Below, piece after piece: positions 51,810 through 63,109 of a stretch of 64,000 nucleotides of DNA (its first letter is position 1; each line of letters starts with the position of its first letter). This stretch comes from Dromiciops gliroides (Eukaryota; Chordata; Mammalia; Microbiotheria; Microbiotheriidae): contig NC_057866.1 in NCBI RefSeq assembly GCF_019393635.1, positions 125,115,897 to 125,179,896 of the forward strand. The letters run 5' to 3'. Both the position numbers and the translations under genes were made by a program. Under the pieces are notes generated by a model. That model was not told the origin of the DNA, did no database searches, and was given only the letters and a program-made list of their open reading frames with translations.

Positions 51810-51965
51810 TGAGCACTCAAAACCATGCTGACAAAGGCATATAGACCCTGAATCATCTGATTGGAAAGTTGGAACAAGACCACAGAGGGCCTTGAAAGCC
51901 ACATTAAGAACTTTATGTTATGTATATAATTAGGAGTCATTGGAAGTTTATTTTTGTATACCCAA
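51810..51965 (-). mobile_element. LINE2 fragment
   Basis: GGAACAAGACCACAGAGGGC, 'cttgaaagccacattaagaac', AATTAGGAGTCATTGGAAG. Confidence 0.65.
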
Positions 51966-52079
51966 CACACTTCAAAAAAATAAATGCATCTTTTTTTTTT
52001 GTTTATTTTAGTTTTTAGTGTAAGATTGGTTTTGGGAATTCTCAAAAGAAGAAAATCCCTTTACTGATGCAGATGGTTA

Positions 52080-52245
52080 CCTGTTCTGTAATGTATAATC
52101 TTAGGGAATTGTCTGGGGGCACTGAAGGATTAAATGATCTACCCAATTTCTCAGCACCAGTATATGTCAGAAACCTGACTGGAACATAGGACTTCCAGTG
52201 TTGAACCTGCCTCTTTAGCCATTGTCCCCTGGCAGCCTCTCAAGG
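52080..52245 (-). mobile_element. MIR fragment, old
   Basis: 'ggattaaatgatctacccaatt', ATATGTCAGAAACCTGAC, 'cttccagtgttgaacctgcctc'. Confidence 0.5.
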
Positions 52246-52389
52246 AGGAGACATAATAATGCTTGTTAAATTGGACTGAATTTCCCAAGCTCATTCTCCT
52301 TAGTTAATTGGATTCAAGCCTGTCCAGCGATTATCTCAAAAGAAACAGATGCTTTGAGTTGCAAAGGGGCCACGGTAATAGGATGCATC

Positions 52390-52475
52390 CCTTTCAGTTT
52401 GTGTTTCCTATACCTAGCAGTGTGTCTGCTACACAGTAGGTATCTAATAAATGCTCACTGAATGATTCATAGAAT
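52390..52475 (+). mobile_element. LINE2 3' end
   Basis: TTTCCTATACCTAGCAGTGT, 'gctacacagtaggtatctaataaatgctcactgaatga'. Confidence 0.82.
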
Positions 52476-52862
52476 TGTAGAATTCTAGAGAAAAGCCAGG
52501 AACTTACTGGTAGCATATTTAGGGAGCTTTTGCTGATCCACAGAATTAGTTTAACAAGAAAGGACTGTAGTATTAGTATTTATCAAGCACTTTTGAGTTA
52601 CAATTGTTTCCACTAATTTGCTTGAAGTTTTTCCCCTAGCTCTCTGATGATTCTCTGAATGCAAATGCTGACTTTTTTTCCCTGAGAAATCAGCACATTA
52701 GCAATATAAGAAATGTAATGGGCCAGAAAAAAATAGAGGTGCAGGTTGTGGAAAATAGGAATATTCCATCATCAATTACGAATGGAAAATATCAAGATCA
52801 GGGTTGGCAGCAAGCATGCCTTTCAGGATGTCTACAGTGTGCCCATGCCAAGATCACTGCTT
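52476..52862. other. unassigned sequence, part possibly conserved
   Basis: Repeat-free by eye. 52620-52730 is high-complexity with AATGCAAATGCTGACTT. Confidence 0.35.
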
Positions 52863-53010
52863 AAAGATGGTACTGAGGGGCAGCTAGGAAACACCAGCCC
52901 TGGATTCAGGAGGCCCTGAGTTCAAATCCGGCCTCAGACACTTGACGCTTACTAGCTATGTGACCCTGGGCAAGTCACTTAACCCTCATTGCCCCGCAAA
53001 AAAAAGATGG
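52863..53010 (+). mobile_element. WSINE1-like SINE, plus copy with head deletion
   Basis: GGGGCAGCTAGG runs directly into AAACACCAGCCCTGG, so the A-box region is lost. It ends CATTGCCCCGC and A8. AAAGATGG lies on both sides. Confidence 0.9.
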
Positions 53011-53585
53011 CCACAACCTTGCCTCCTCAGCATCATTCCTGAAGTCCCTTCAAGCACGATGAGCCTCCCGTACTGTGCGACCAATGGCTTTTCCTCTTGT
53101 GCACATAGGACATGCTTATTAGGTATTCTGTAATTGGCTGGCTGGTGATATTTTCTAACCATGGGTCTGGGGCAAATTTCACTGATCCACAAAACTCTTA
53201 CTACTGAAGTCCTTACTTCTTAAAACCTATAAACCTTAAAAACAACAACAAAAAACTTCATTTTTGTCCTTCTGTCTCGAGATCCATCCTTCTCACTCAT
53301 TCTCCACTGCTACCTTCTGAACTGAGCAACATTGTAAGTCTACAACGGAGAATTTAGATACTTTTGTTATTCCAAAATTTAACTTGGGTTGAGAAATACT
53401 GTTTCATAGCCTATTAGCCAGTTTTCCTAATCTCAGCACCTGTCCTTTCTGTGATTTTCCAAATGCTTTTCATTGTGTCTAGCCATTGACATTACAAATA
53501 AAGCAAAGAAGAATTGACTTATCTGTTTCACATTGATCGGGGCTGATGGCATTTCTGTGCCTTGGTGACCCTGTGAGTTGTTTAA
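53011..53585. other. unassigned sequence
   Basis: No repeat or gene recognised. Confidence 0.4.
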
Positions 53586-53589
53586 TATT

Positions 53590-53700
53590 ATTACATTTTA
53601 TGGATAAGGAAACTGAAGCTCAGAGAGTTTGAGATTTGCCCATGATCTCTGAGCTCTGGATAACCTCACTATTGCAAATCTCTCTAGCCCATTTCAGCAC
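53590..53700 (-). mobile_element. MIR fragment
   Basis: TGGATAAGGAAACTGAAGCT, CAGAGAGTTTGAGATTTGCC. Confidence 0.65.
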
Positions 53701-53709
53701 CCCCAGTGA

Positions 53710-53942
53710 GTTCCTAGGCAGCTAGATGGTTGAGAACACTCAACCTGGTCAATGAGACCTGAGTTCAAATCCAACCTCAGGCTCTTGCTGTGTAACCCCA
53801 GGCAAGTCACTTAATTGCTGTCTGCCTCAGTTTCTTCATTTGAAAAATGGAGAGAATAATAGTGCCAACCTGTTGTTGTAAGGATCAAATGAGATAATAC
53901 TCTGCAAACTGTAAAGCACTATATAAATGATAGCAATTTTTT
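53710..53942 (+). mobile_element. MIR-type CORE-SINE
   Basis: TAGGCAGCTAGATGGTTGAG, 'cctcagtttcttcatttgaaaaatgg', GTAAGGATCAAATGAGATAA, 'ctgtaaagcactatataaatg'. Confidence 0.87.
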
Positions 53943-53944
53943 AG

Positions 53945-54965
53945 GCCAAAATATCCATATAGACTTGAACCAGTCTATGAGCCAGACTATAGCACTCCTT
54001 AGCTTTTGTTTTATTTTAAATTGTTTACTATTTTATGTTTACTTTAATTATTCAGGACTTGGTGCTACCCTCTTCAAGGTATTAAGCCACAAAAGAAGAA
54101 AGAAGGGTTTGGAGAAAAGCCTAGAACTGGAGTCTCTTCAAAGCCTTATATACTTTTAAACCCCAAAGAATTCTCTTCTCCAAGATCTGTAAGAAATCCA
54201 TTGTGCTTTACCCAGTTCTTTGGACACAGCCCCAGCTGAAAAGCATTTCACTCAACTTCATACATATAAACGTTTCATCTGTCTGGAGGTATAAACAACC
54301 TTAGGAAGTTTGGAATATCTTATTAAGTCTATTCTCCCAGTTTCCTTGTCATATGCTGTTGGCCTGGTGCAAAAAAAAATTTTTTTAGTGCTATCATTTG
54401 GTATTTGGTTTTAACTGCTCTTCCTTTCCTAACCTTTCCTGGGGAAGCCCTTTGTCTCACATCACTGTTTTAAAGTTGGTTTGAGAAAACAAAAACAAAA
54501 ACAAAACCTCCCTAGGAAATCATTGTGTTATTTCAATGGAACTAGGTCTTCTTATATTTGTGAGGCATCACTAATTCAGAATGGGAAAAGGTCAGCAGGG
54601 GTAGGACACGAGTCATTTTGAGGTAATGAAAAGTTTAAATCTTTCAAAATGAAGTTAGAAGAATTTCAAGAAAATATAGGAACATGAACTTCACCAACAA
54701 AAGTATTTGTCAAAGGGAAGTGTTCCTGAGAACTACTATAATGAATGGGGAAATACAATCCCCATATTCATTATTTATATGCAAACAGGATGCTGATAAA
54801 GTGGTTTAAAAAGATGATTTTCTTAAATGGGGAGTACACCATTTACTTTAGTAAGTTCATTTTTTTCAAAGAATATATAATATACATGAATACAGGTATC
54901 CAATATATTTGAACTGTCAACATAAACTTAGTAAGAAGCTCAAGTTTGGTTCAGCCCATGCCTAA
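53945..54965. other. unassigned, repeat-poor sequence
   Basis: About 1 kb with no recognised repeat or gene. AT-rich. Confidence 0.4.
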
Positions 54966-55158
54966 ATGATCATGAATCTTTTTTTTTTCTTTTTTTTCTT
55001 TTTTTTTTGGCGTGGGGCAATGAGGGTTAAGTGACTTGCCCAGGGTCACACAGCTAGTGTCAATTGTCTGAGGCCGGAATTGAACTCAGGTCCTCCTGAA
55101 CCCAGGGCCGGTGCTTTATCTACTGCACCACCTAGCTGCCCCTATGATCATGAATCTT
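54966..55158 (-). mobile_element. WSINE1-like SINE, GCAATGAGGG subtype
   Basis: Body about 55009-55142. Target duplication ATGATCATGAATCTT at 54967-54981 and 55144-55158. Confidence 0.95.
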
Positions 55159-55688
55159 GAAGTTGTGGGATGGGGACTAATGATGACTGTTGGTATTTTA
55201 TCCATCCCTTGCTCCCATACTTTAAGCTAATAGACTATTTTGAAGAGATAACACCTGGGTGGTTCACAGCCTAATCTACAACCTCTTCAAGTTTTGTAAG
55301 CCTAAGTGTCCACCCCATTCCTCTTCCCTGGTCCTTTGCTCTAATTTACTAAACAAACCACAGGAAAAAAAAACACATTCTTTCTTGCCCTGTGATAGAA
55401 CCAAGCTTCCCTTACAAGAGAGATTAATTTTCCCTAAAAGAAAACAAAGCTTCCTGGTGACCCTTCAACTTGGTCATCTGAAGACTTCTCAAACCACCAT
55501 ACCCTGTTCTTTTAACCCTTACCATTTCCTCATGGGGATAAGGAAAGCTGAGTTCTACAGTATCCTTGCAATGTTAGGGGAGAGTTACGCTCCTTTTGTC
55601 AACTGTTTGAGTTTTTGAAGTGCATCATTTTGTACTAACATTGAAACTGAACTCACATAGTATTTGTCTTAAGCCCAGCCCTAACATC
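55159..55688. other. unassigned sequence
   Basis: A plus-strand open frame of 119 codons (55259-55618) has no recognisable protein and ordinary base composition. No repeat recognised. Confidence 0.35.
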
Positions 55689-55691
55689 ACC

Positions 55692-55955
55692 TGTGGCAGC
55701 TAGGTGTTGAAGTGGGTAGAGCACTGGGCTTGAAACCAGGAAGACTCGTCTTCCTGACTTCAAATATGGCTTCAGACACTTACTAGCTGTGTGACCCTGG
55801 GCAAGTCATTTAACCCTGTTTGCTTCAGTTTCCTCATATGTAAAATGAACTAAAGAAGGAAACGGCAAGCCACTCTAGGATCTTTGCCAAGAAAACCCCA
55901 AATGGGATCACAAAGAGTTGGATATGACTGAAATAACTAAATAACAACAAATGTC
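55692..55955 (+). mobile_element. MAR1-like CORE-SINE with RTE-type tail
   Basis: GTGGCAGCTAGGTGTTGAAG, 'ggaagactcgtcttcctgac', CTTTGCCAAGAAAACCCCAA, GTTGGATATGACTGAAATAA, ending AACAACAA. Confidence 0.92.
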
Positions 55956-56107
55956 ACCAAAGACTAACTATGCTGAGAAACTTAACAGATTTTGTCAGCC
56001 AATACCACCTAGTAAAAATTACATTAAAAATCAGATCCTTGTCCAGGAGGGGTGGAATGACAAGATGCCCCCCTCCCAGTTATATGCATATCACTGTACT
56101 TTTTCTC

Positions 56108-56285
56108 CCATAAGAACAGTAGTAATAATTTACATTTATTTCTCATAACAACCCTAGAGGGAGTTAGTGAAAAGTATTATTAGTCCTATTTTACAGATGA
56201 GGAAACTGAGTCTCAATGAGGTTAATTGATTTGCTTGCCATAGTCACTAGAAAATCAATAGTAAGTCTACTGTTCTTATGCATAT
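56108..56285 (-). mobile_element. CORE-SINE (MIR/MAR1 type)
   Basis: 'catttatttctcataacaaccctag', TTTTACAGATGAGGAAACTG, TTAATTGATTTGCTTGCC. Confidence 0.8.
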
Positions 56286-56289
56286 CACC

Positions 56290-57175
56290 ATTGATTGGGG
56301 GTTTTAATGCTATTTTATAGTTTGTATTATATTTTAAATAATATATTTTATATTTATGTTTATGTAGAATATTTATAGATATGATATATAACATAATGAT
56401 TTATGTAATATCTATTTCTTACTATTGTATTATATGTTATTTTATTGTTATTCTTATATTTTAATATGAGGGCCAGATGTGGATGCATAGAAAAGATAGG
56501 TGAAAAAACTAAGGATGCACAAGGATTCCAATTCCAAAGTTCTACCTTAAAGAGCCCCCTAAGCTCTGAGTGGTGGCAGCAGACATTACTAAAGGTGAAA
56601 AAGGAAACTTCCTTGTGAGGTGTCCCTGGGGTTTTATCACAGGAGCTCTAAGTATCCAGGGCACAAGACTATGAGGGAAGAGCATAGCACAGTAAGGGAG
56701 AGAGGAGGTGTCACATCCTGGTGCCTGGGACTGGGCATCCCACCCTTAGCATAGAGGGAGAGCAAATAAGTTCAGCCTCAGTGAGATCGATAGGTTGGAT
56801 CTTGGGCATGACTTCATCCCTGTTCATTTTTCCTTAAACTGCTATAATATACCAGATATGAGCTGTGGATTTGTACAAGCCATGACCTTAGGCCAACGCA
56901 GACATCCATGAACATCTCATGGTCACTGCAATGAAGACACAAAGGGAGACAAAGACAAAAGCTGGAAAGCCTTAAACTCTCACAACAGTCACATGTGTAG
57001 GCTTGTCTGACCAGTGATGTACTAGGTCCTTTCCTCCAATCTGGCTGCCCCCAATATGCTGCCTGGGCACTGTCCCAGCAAGGCACGTCAGTACAATCAC
57101 CCATGTTCAGCAACTCCATCTTCTATCACCTCCGTGCCCCACAGCAGCTCTCTCTTCTTCCTGTGCACATTAATC
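56290..57175. other. unassigned sequence, TA-rich at left
   Basis: 56290-56470 is strongly AT-rich. The rest is ordinary. No gene or repeat recognised. Confidence 0.4.
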
Positions 57176-57179
57176 ACAC

Positions 57180-57595
57180 CCCCTGGTCTCCATGGGCCCG
57201 GCATTCTGGTCTACTTGCTGGACCTCAGACATGCTGCTCCCTTTCATTGACTCCATGCCTTTGTTCTGACTTTCTTGAATTCCTGGAATGCTACCACTGC
57301 TCATCTCTGCCTTTGGGAATCTCCAGGTTTGTTTCTATTTTTTTCCAAAACTATTCAAGCACTGCTTTCTCTGGATGGCCTTTCCTCATCCTCCCCAGCT
57401 GCTAGAGCCATTTCCTCTAAAGTTATCTTGTATTTTATTTATTGCTGTCTTTTATGTTATGTGTTGACTACTCCCATTAGTGTAAGCTCCCTGAAGGCAG
57501 GGCCTGTTTTGCTTTTTGTCTTTGTATCCCAGAGCTTAGGGTGGTGCCTGACATCCACTAGGCACTTCAGTAGTTGATGATTGTTTGTGAAAAAT
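57180..57595 (+). mobile_element. LINE2 3' UTR and terminus
   Basis: One of the best-preserved LINE2 ends in the window: 'cttgaattcctggaatgctacc', 'gatggcctttcctcatcctcc', AGTGTAAGCTCCCTGAAGGC, 'gtgcctgacatccactaggcac'. Open frames here belong to the LINE2. Confidence 0.85.
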
Positions 57596-57737
57596 GAAAC
57601 TTTGAATTCTTCATAATTTAGTAAAAGTCAGCTCTGCTTTTAGTAACTCCAGAAAAATGATTTAGCATCATGAAACTCTTAGCTTGGGCAACTTTAACTA
57701 CTCCATCACACCTTGACACAGAAGATTAGGCTGTAAA

Positions 57738-57797
57738 CACCCCCCCACACACCCCCACACCCCCCACACACCCACACCCCCACACCCCCCCCACCCA
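57738..57797. repeat. C-rich CCCCACA-type tract
   Basis: About 60 bases of only C and A, with runs of up to eight C's. The minus strand carries many G-runs. Confidence 0.95.
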
Positions 57798-57990
57798 AGC
57801 AAGGGGTTCTTAATTTTTCTTGTTTCATGGACCCCATAGCAGTCTGGTGAATCCTATGAGCCATTTCTCAGAATAATGTTTTTTAAATAATTGAAAGAAA
57901 TGCTAAATTTCCATTAAAGGTTAGTTAAAATAAAGATGTAATTTATTTCCTATCCAAGCTTATGGGCTCCCATGGAATCTCTTCATGAAC
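57798..57990 (+). mobile_element. hAT-like (Charlie group) DNA transposon fragment
   Basis: CAAGGGGTTCTTAATTTTTC, 'catggaccccatagcagtctggtgaa', TCAGAATAATGTTTTTTAAA and GTTAAAATAAAGATGTAATT match from memory a short non-autonomous hAT-type element known in mammals. The right terminal inverted repeat is not seen. The exact family name is uncertain. Confidence 0.58.
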
Positions 57991-58964
57991 TTTTCCTTGT
58001 CTCTTTAAGGACCCTCTGCCCTCAGGAAATGGACTTTGGTTATTTAAGACCAATGAATGAATGACTAGCTTCCTTACTTCCATGGAAATATTTAAACTTT
58101 AAAGTCTTTCTCTGTGGTCATCTCATTAGGGGAACAGCATGACACATTAAATTAACATATTAGACTTTTAGTACCATTGATCAGTATTGATAGGGTGAAG
58201 ATATTCCACAACAATGTTAGTAGGGGGGAGGTAAAAAGCCTTTAGTTACTGAGAATAGTGAGAATAAGATAAAAGGGAAGTAAGGACAAGTGAGTTGAAA
58301 AATCTTAATACTTCAAAAATAATACTAGTTGCCACATGGGACCTTAATGACATATCAGATACTGGCATAACTTAACAAATGTTTACTAAATTGATTTTTT
58401 GGAGGGGAATCATTATATTTGAAGCTTCAAAGTCCCCACAGAAGGGACTGGTCAAATAGCCAGAGAGAAGGCAGAATTTGGGACCAATTTCACCACTGGC
58501 ATATTGTCCTTTCATTTTTTTGCAGCACTGTCTCTGGTTGAGTTGTTGCCAATCATGTGAGTGGGTACCACCCATTGACCGACAGTGTATGTGTTGAAGA
58601 ACTTATGGGAAATCAGGGAGCATCAGTGAAGACTTCTTAGTTCAAATACAGCAAGTTCCAGCTAAACAGCTTTAATGAAAAGTATCATCTGACATACCTT
58701 TCACAAGTCTGCCTATGGGTGGAGTGGTTCTTTGGTATATAATGCCCCCTTCTCTCCGCTTTCTCCTGATGTAGGGAGAAATAGGATATTTGGGTTTCGG
58801 AGATAAGAAAGGAAGTGATACCACACAAATGTGGTAAAAGAAGGATTGCATTGTAGGTTGGAGGGAATATCAGACACAATGACAAGGGCAGACTTCTTGC
58901 TGGAACCAGCCTTTGAGTTTACCCACAATGCTCAGAGATGGACTGGCTGTGACTAGAAGAGGTC
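57991..58964. other. unassigned sequence
   Basis: About 970 bp with no recognised repeat or gene. Confidence 0.4.
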
Positions 58965-58969
58965 AGAGG

Positions 58970-59014
<45 letters not shown>

Positions 59015-59103
59015 GGTGAGGCAATTGGAGTTAAGTGACTTGCCCAGGGTCACACAGCTAGTAAATGTTAAGTGTCTGAGGCCGGATTTGAAGAGGTATC
59101 TCT
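58965..59103 (-). mobile_element. 5'-truncated WSINE1-like SINE with (CT)n tail
   Basis: Body 59013-59091. The tail is a (CT)n tract (58973-59010). Target duplication AGAGGTATCTCT at 58965-58976 and 59092-59103. Confidence 0.93.
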
Positions 59104-60555
59104 TAATGAAAAGAGCCAGGAGTAAGTTCTATGCCTGGCATTCATCTAGGATCCAGAGATCCTTGCCCCAGGTTCCAAATCCATTCCCAATGCCAGTTCC
59201 AGATCTAGTTCTTTCTCATTGTCTAATTAATTGAGCATTGGGTGGATATTTCTTTGCAAGCTTGAAAGGAATTCTACAATAGTGAGGAGTGGGAGTGGGG
59301 TAAACAAATAGATTGTGGGTTTCCCAGAAATCCTGAGTTGAATTCAGTCCTAAATCTGGGAGACTTCAAAGTTCTGGGAGAATGAGAGGCTGGCTCAGAG
59401 TACCACTTGGTAGATATCCTATATGTTTATTCAACTTTGTTCCCTAGTTTATTGGTTTATTGATTTTATTCTGAGTAAATGTATGCAGAATCTGAGTGTG
59501 TCTTGCTTCTACAGAGAGCCAATAGCATTGTGCCATAGTCACAGGACTATGTGACTAAAATATCTCAGATCTAAAGAAGGAAAAGGAGTTAAGATTTTAC
59601 CAGTGGCTGGGGGCTCTAAGCTAACTTTAATTAATTTCACATACCCTTTGATAATAAATTAATGCTGCTCCACTGAGAGAGGAGGAGCTGAAGAATAGGC
59701 CACTGACCCCTTAAGAACCATAAAGAGCATGATGCTTATTCAGTTTTTTCACCCAATGGGGCACACACAACTACCAGGGTGAGCATGGGACTCTCTACTG
59801 AGTAGTTATCAATTCCATCTGATGTTTTTATAGGAAAACTTCCAATATCTCAGTGGGACTTTGGTTTACACAATTTCAACAACCACAGAGCAATGGGATT
59901 GAATGAAATAATTTCTAAATTCTCTTCAAATTTCAACATTTTATGAGCCTATGCTTTCATGAATAAGGATTACTGGCAAGAGTGGAAACGCAAGGCATTC
60001 CTTCTCTATATGACTGACACCCACCTTGATCATGGCCACCATTTGTCATCCAAGCAGACCTTCTTATGGAAGTCATTGCAATATCAGAAATGGATTGCTT
60101 TAGAAAGGAACTCAGTTATGATTTTCTCAGATAACCTTTTTACTAGGTACATGCTTTTTCCATCCCCTACAGGAATTTCTGTACGGTAACACCACCATAT
60201 CGATATTGATAAATGTTATATAACAAAGTCTATTAAATTTTAGAGAGGAACAGACAGTGAACCCTAGTAAATAATTTGCCCATTCCTTTTTTTTTATAAA
60301 GTGTCCTTTCATTTGATGTGATTTCTACAGAGAAGGAAAAAATACAATACATAGAAAAGAATATGATTTCATAATAGCAGGACAGAATTGTGTACAGAGA
60401 TGGATAGTATACAGTACTTTTCTAGAGTGAAAAGCAATTTCCTTCAACATATAAGTCATAAGTTTTTATCCTCCTCACAGCCTGACTTGGGAAGTCCAGT
60501 TCCTGAAATGTGGTATTCTTTGAGCAATACACCATTCGAACCACATTCAGTTCAT
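59104..60555. other. unassigned, repeat-poor sequence
   Basis: The longest quiet stretch (about 1.45 kb). 59600-59720 has CTTTAATTAATTTCAC and GATAATAAATTAATGCTG, homeodomain-like cores. A 76-codon plus-strand frame (59959-60189) has no recognisable protein. Confidence 0.4.
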
Positions 60556-60557
60556 TT

Positions 60558-60740
60558 CCATTCAATTCAATTCAATAAATGTTTCTAAGTATTTACTGTG
60601 AGCCAGATACAATGTGAGGTGCAGGTGATACAAAGACAAGAATAAAACCATCCCACCCTCAAGTAACTCACATTCTTCTTGGGGGCTACAACATGGCCCC
60701 AAGTAAATACAATGTACATGTAGAGATTATAAACTCATTT
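60558..60740 (-). mobile_element. LINE2 3' end fragment
   Basis: CAATTCAATAAATGTTTCTA, 'gagccagatacaatgtgagg', 'catcccaccctcaagtaactcacattc'. Confidence 0.75.
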
Positions 60741-61058
60741 AGGATTGTAAACTCTAGACATACTCTCACACCACACATGTGTACTAGGAGGTCAGGTCCC
60801 CAAAGTTCTGTAGGCTACCTCTTACCTGCATGATTCCAGGAGTAACTGAAGGAATTGGGACACTTTTCTAATGTTATTGGAGGGAGTCCCCATTCTGGTA
60901 TATGCTGGCTCAAGCAGCCAACTAAAGACCCTCCTTTTTTTCATCAAACAGGAAACAGCTTCAAAATACCTGTGTATTCCCTGAAATGGAAAAATGGACC
61001 CCTCCACTGTATATTACCATTTGTTCACCAAATGCTCCCAGTACTGGGCTCTCATTGG
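60741..61058. other. unassigned sequence
   Basis: No repeat or gene recognised. Confidence 0.4.
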
Positions 61059-61069
61059 AAGTCCCCTAT

Positions 61070-61110
61070 TACATATATACATGCATGCATACATACACAT
61101 ACATACATAG
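61070..61110. repeat. (ATAC/ATGC)n tract
   Basis: Imperfect ATAC and ATGC tetramers. Confidence 0.85.
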
Positions 61111-61144
61111 TAGTATAAAGTAACTTTGAGAGGAGAATGAACTC

Positions 61145-61345
61145 AGGGTTCATGTCTGTGACCCCATTTGGGGTTTTCTTGGCAAAGATACTAGAGTGGC
61201 TTGTCATTTCCTTCTCCAGCTCATTTTACAGGTGAGGAAACTGAGGCAAACAGGGTGAAGTTACTAAATGTCTGAGGCAGGATTTGAACTCTGGTCCTAC
61301 TGACTTTAGGGTTGATGCTCTATGCACTGTGCCCTCTTTAACTTT
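61145..61345 (-). mobile_element. MAR1-like CORE-SINE with RTE-type tail
   Basis: GTGACCCCATTTGGGGTTTT, 'cttggcaaagatactagagtggc', GTGAGGAAACTGAGGCAAAC, ending CACTGTGCCCTC. Four TTTAAC-like units follow (61337-61363). Confidence 0.88.
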
Positions 61346-61510
61346 AACTTTAACTTTTAACTTTAGGGAAACAAACAAACAAAAACCTCAACCTGTTTTC
61401 CTGTCTCATTAACACCAGTTAGTATTTTTCAATCATCTAGATGAATATAATTCCCTAGGGGTAGGATCATAATAAATCATTTTATAAAATTCTTTGACAT
61501 TTTCATTTTA

Positions 61511-61695
61511 AAGAAGGTATAGAGGGGGCAGCTAGGTGGTACAGTGGATAAAGCACCAGCCCTGGATTCAGGAGGACCTGAATTCAAATCTGGTCTCAGT
61601 CACTTGACACTAGTTGTGTGACCCTGGGCAAGTCACCTAACCCTCATTGCCCCACCAAAAAAAAAAAAGAAAGAAAAGAAAAGAAGAAGGTATAG
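61511..61695 (+). mobile_element. WSINE1-like SINE, plus copy
   Basis: Body about 61525-61656 with CTCATTGCCCCACC and an A/GA-rich tail. Target duplication AAGAAGGTATAG at 61511-61522 and 61684-61695. Confidence 0.95.
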
Positions 61696-61774
61696 GAAAC
61701 CTTAAGCTAATGAATGACAAGCCATTCACAGTTACCAACCTAGGACTATAAGCAGTACAAGAAGGGGAGGGGAA

Positions 61775-61970
61775 AGAGAGTTCACTAGACTGTATGGCCA
61801 ATGATCTGAGTTCAAATCCTGATTCATTCATTCAGCTATGTGACCTTGGCCAAATTTCTCTCATGGCACCCTACCTCCTACCAAGTTTCTTCAGTAAAGT
61901 CAGGATGATAACACATGGGAAAATGGCTTACAAATTATGAGGTGCCTTTAAAATGCCAGTTAACTTATCT
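61775..61970 (+). mobile_element. MIR-type CORE-SINE
   Basis: GATCTGAGTTCAAATCCTGA, 'agctatgtgaccttggccaa', 'tcttcagtaaagtcaggatgataac'. Confidence 0.75.
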
Positions 61971-62039
61971 CTGGAAGAGCCCTCTGAAAATCGGACTAAA
62001 TTCAGAGAACTTTTAAAGAAATTCGTTGTCTGTCTTCTT

Positions 62040-62275
62040 AAGTGAGAAGCAACATGTTATAGTGGTAGTGCTGAACCTGGAGAGAATTAAGTCAACACAC
62101 TGAACATTCTGAACTACATCATTTAAATGTCTTGGCTTTCTCATCTGTAAAATGAGAATAATATTACTTGGAGTATCTAGCACAGAGGGTTGTTATGAGG
62201 CTCACATGAGATAATGTGTGCACAACATTTTACACACTTTAAAATGTTCTATAAATGTCAGATATTAAATAAAGC
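62040..62275 (+). mobile_element. MIR-type CORE-SINE
   Basis: 'gcaacatgttatagtggtag', TTCTCATCTGTAAAATGAGA, GGTTGTTATGAGGCTCACAT, GTTCTATAAATGTCAG. Confidence 0.85.
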
Positions 62276-62476
62276 AGCATGAAGTGCTATAGCCTTTTAA
62301 GCTAGCAAGTGGTTTGTATAGGACTCATGGCGTTGCACTTATTTTTCTTGAAACATTCTAAACCATTCTAAACAATTTCTTTTAATGTTTTGTGTGTTTT
62401 TAGTTCTACTTAAAGACACTACATTAGTTTGTAAGAGTGTTGTAGGGTTTCCTGTATTATTTTCTTTCCTTTAAAA

Positions 62477-62554
62477 CACAAGATGTCCTAAAAGTTTTGG
62501 TGCAATCAGCCTTAATAGCTTAAAACAACACCAAGACTTTTGGGACACCTTGTA
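62477..62554. mobile_element. mariner-like palindromic MITE
   Basis: A 74-bp near-palindrome (62479-62552). The left arm reads CAAGATGTCCTAAAAGTTTT. The right arm, reversed, reads CAAGGTGTCCCAAAAGTCTT. Both go on to GGTG and then to a central TTAATAGCTTAA-type core. The right flank is TA and the left is CA, consistent with a TA target duplication with one change. The GTGTCCCAAAAGT end is typical of mariner-type elements. It has no room for a transposase. Confidence 0.8.
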
Positions 62555-62555
62555 C

Positions 62556-62870
62556 ATATGGATTATATGAGTTTTAAGGAGGTGTCTTACTTAGATATTT
62601 CAAAGTGTCCATGATGCCATGAATGTGTACCTCCTCCTCAACTGATACAACCATTTTGTCTAATCTTGCATAATTCTCATATATGTCCCCAGATATATAA
62701 TTCATCCAAAGGACTGGAGGACTTCCTCTTGGTTCTTGTAACATTTTGAGGACACCAATGTCATAACTAAATTATTTGTCCACCTATTATCTTTCCTTTT
62801 TGCTACATGACCTGCCCACCTCCTTTTCCAGTCATACACTTGCAGAAGTATCTGAACAAAAAGTCATACC
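62556..62870 (-). mobile_element. RTE LINE, ORF2 C-terminal fragment
   Basis: The minus strand, from about 62838 down, reads YDWKRRWAGHVAKRKDNRW. This is the RTE/Bov-B ORF2 C-terminal motif (KRRWAGHVAR.DNRW). MRIMQD and TKW follow in another frame. It aligns with the copies at 26380 and 27530. Confidence 0.85.
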
Positions 62871-63105
62871 CTTCCAAGTAAGATGCATCACAAAATGTAA
62901 GGAAATGGTTGGTATGTGTCATCTTCCCAAACTGAAGCCAACCAAAAAACTACTGACGCCAAGGATGGGATAAGAACTGGGATTTGGAGACGGCTTGCTA
63001 AGTGCATTAATATGCCCCCCTCCTACATTGGCCAAAGCACAGCAAGTCTAAATTTTAATCAAGGGAAAAATAATCAGAAAATTTGGCAGTCATAATGCGT
63101 TAATA
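62871..63105. other. unassigned sequence
   Basis: No repeat or gene recognised. Confidence 0.4.
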
Positions 63106-63109
63106 TCAC

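Noticed and set aside
55259-55618. 119-codon plus-strand frame in unassigned DNA
   Set aside because: No recognisable domain, ordinary AT-rich composition and no supporting context. A frame of this length can occur by chance in 64 kb.
57103-57577. Two overlapping 100-codon plus-strand open frames
   Set aside because: They fall in a LINE2 3' UTR, with the sense terminus clearly readable.
61337-61363. Telomere-like TTTAAC repeats
   Set aside because: Only about four imperfect units, and the unit is not the vertebrate TTAGGG.
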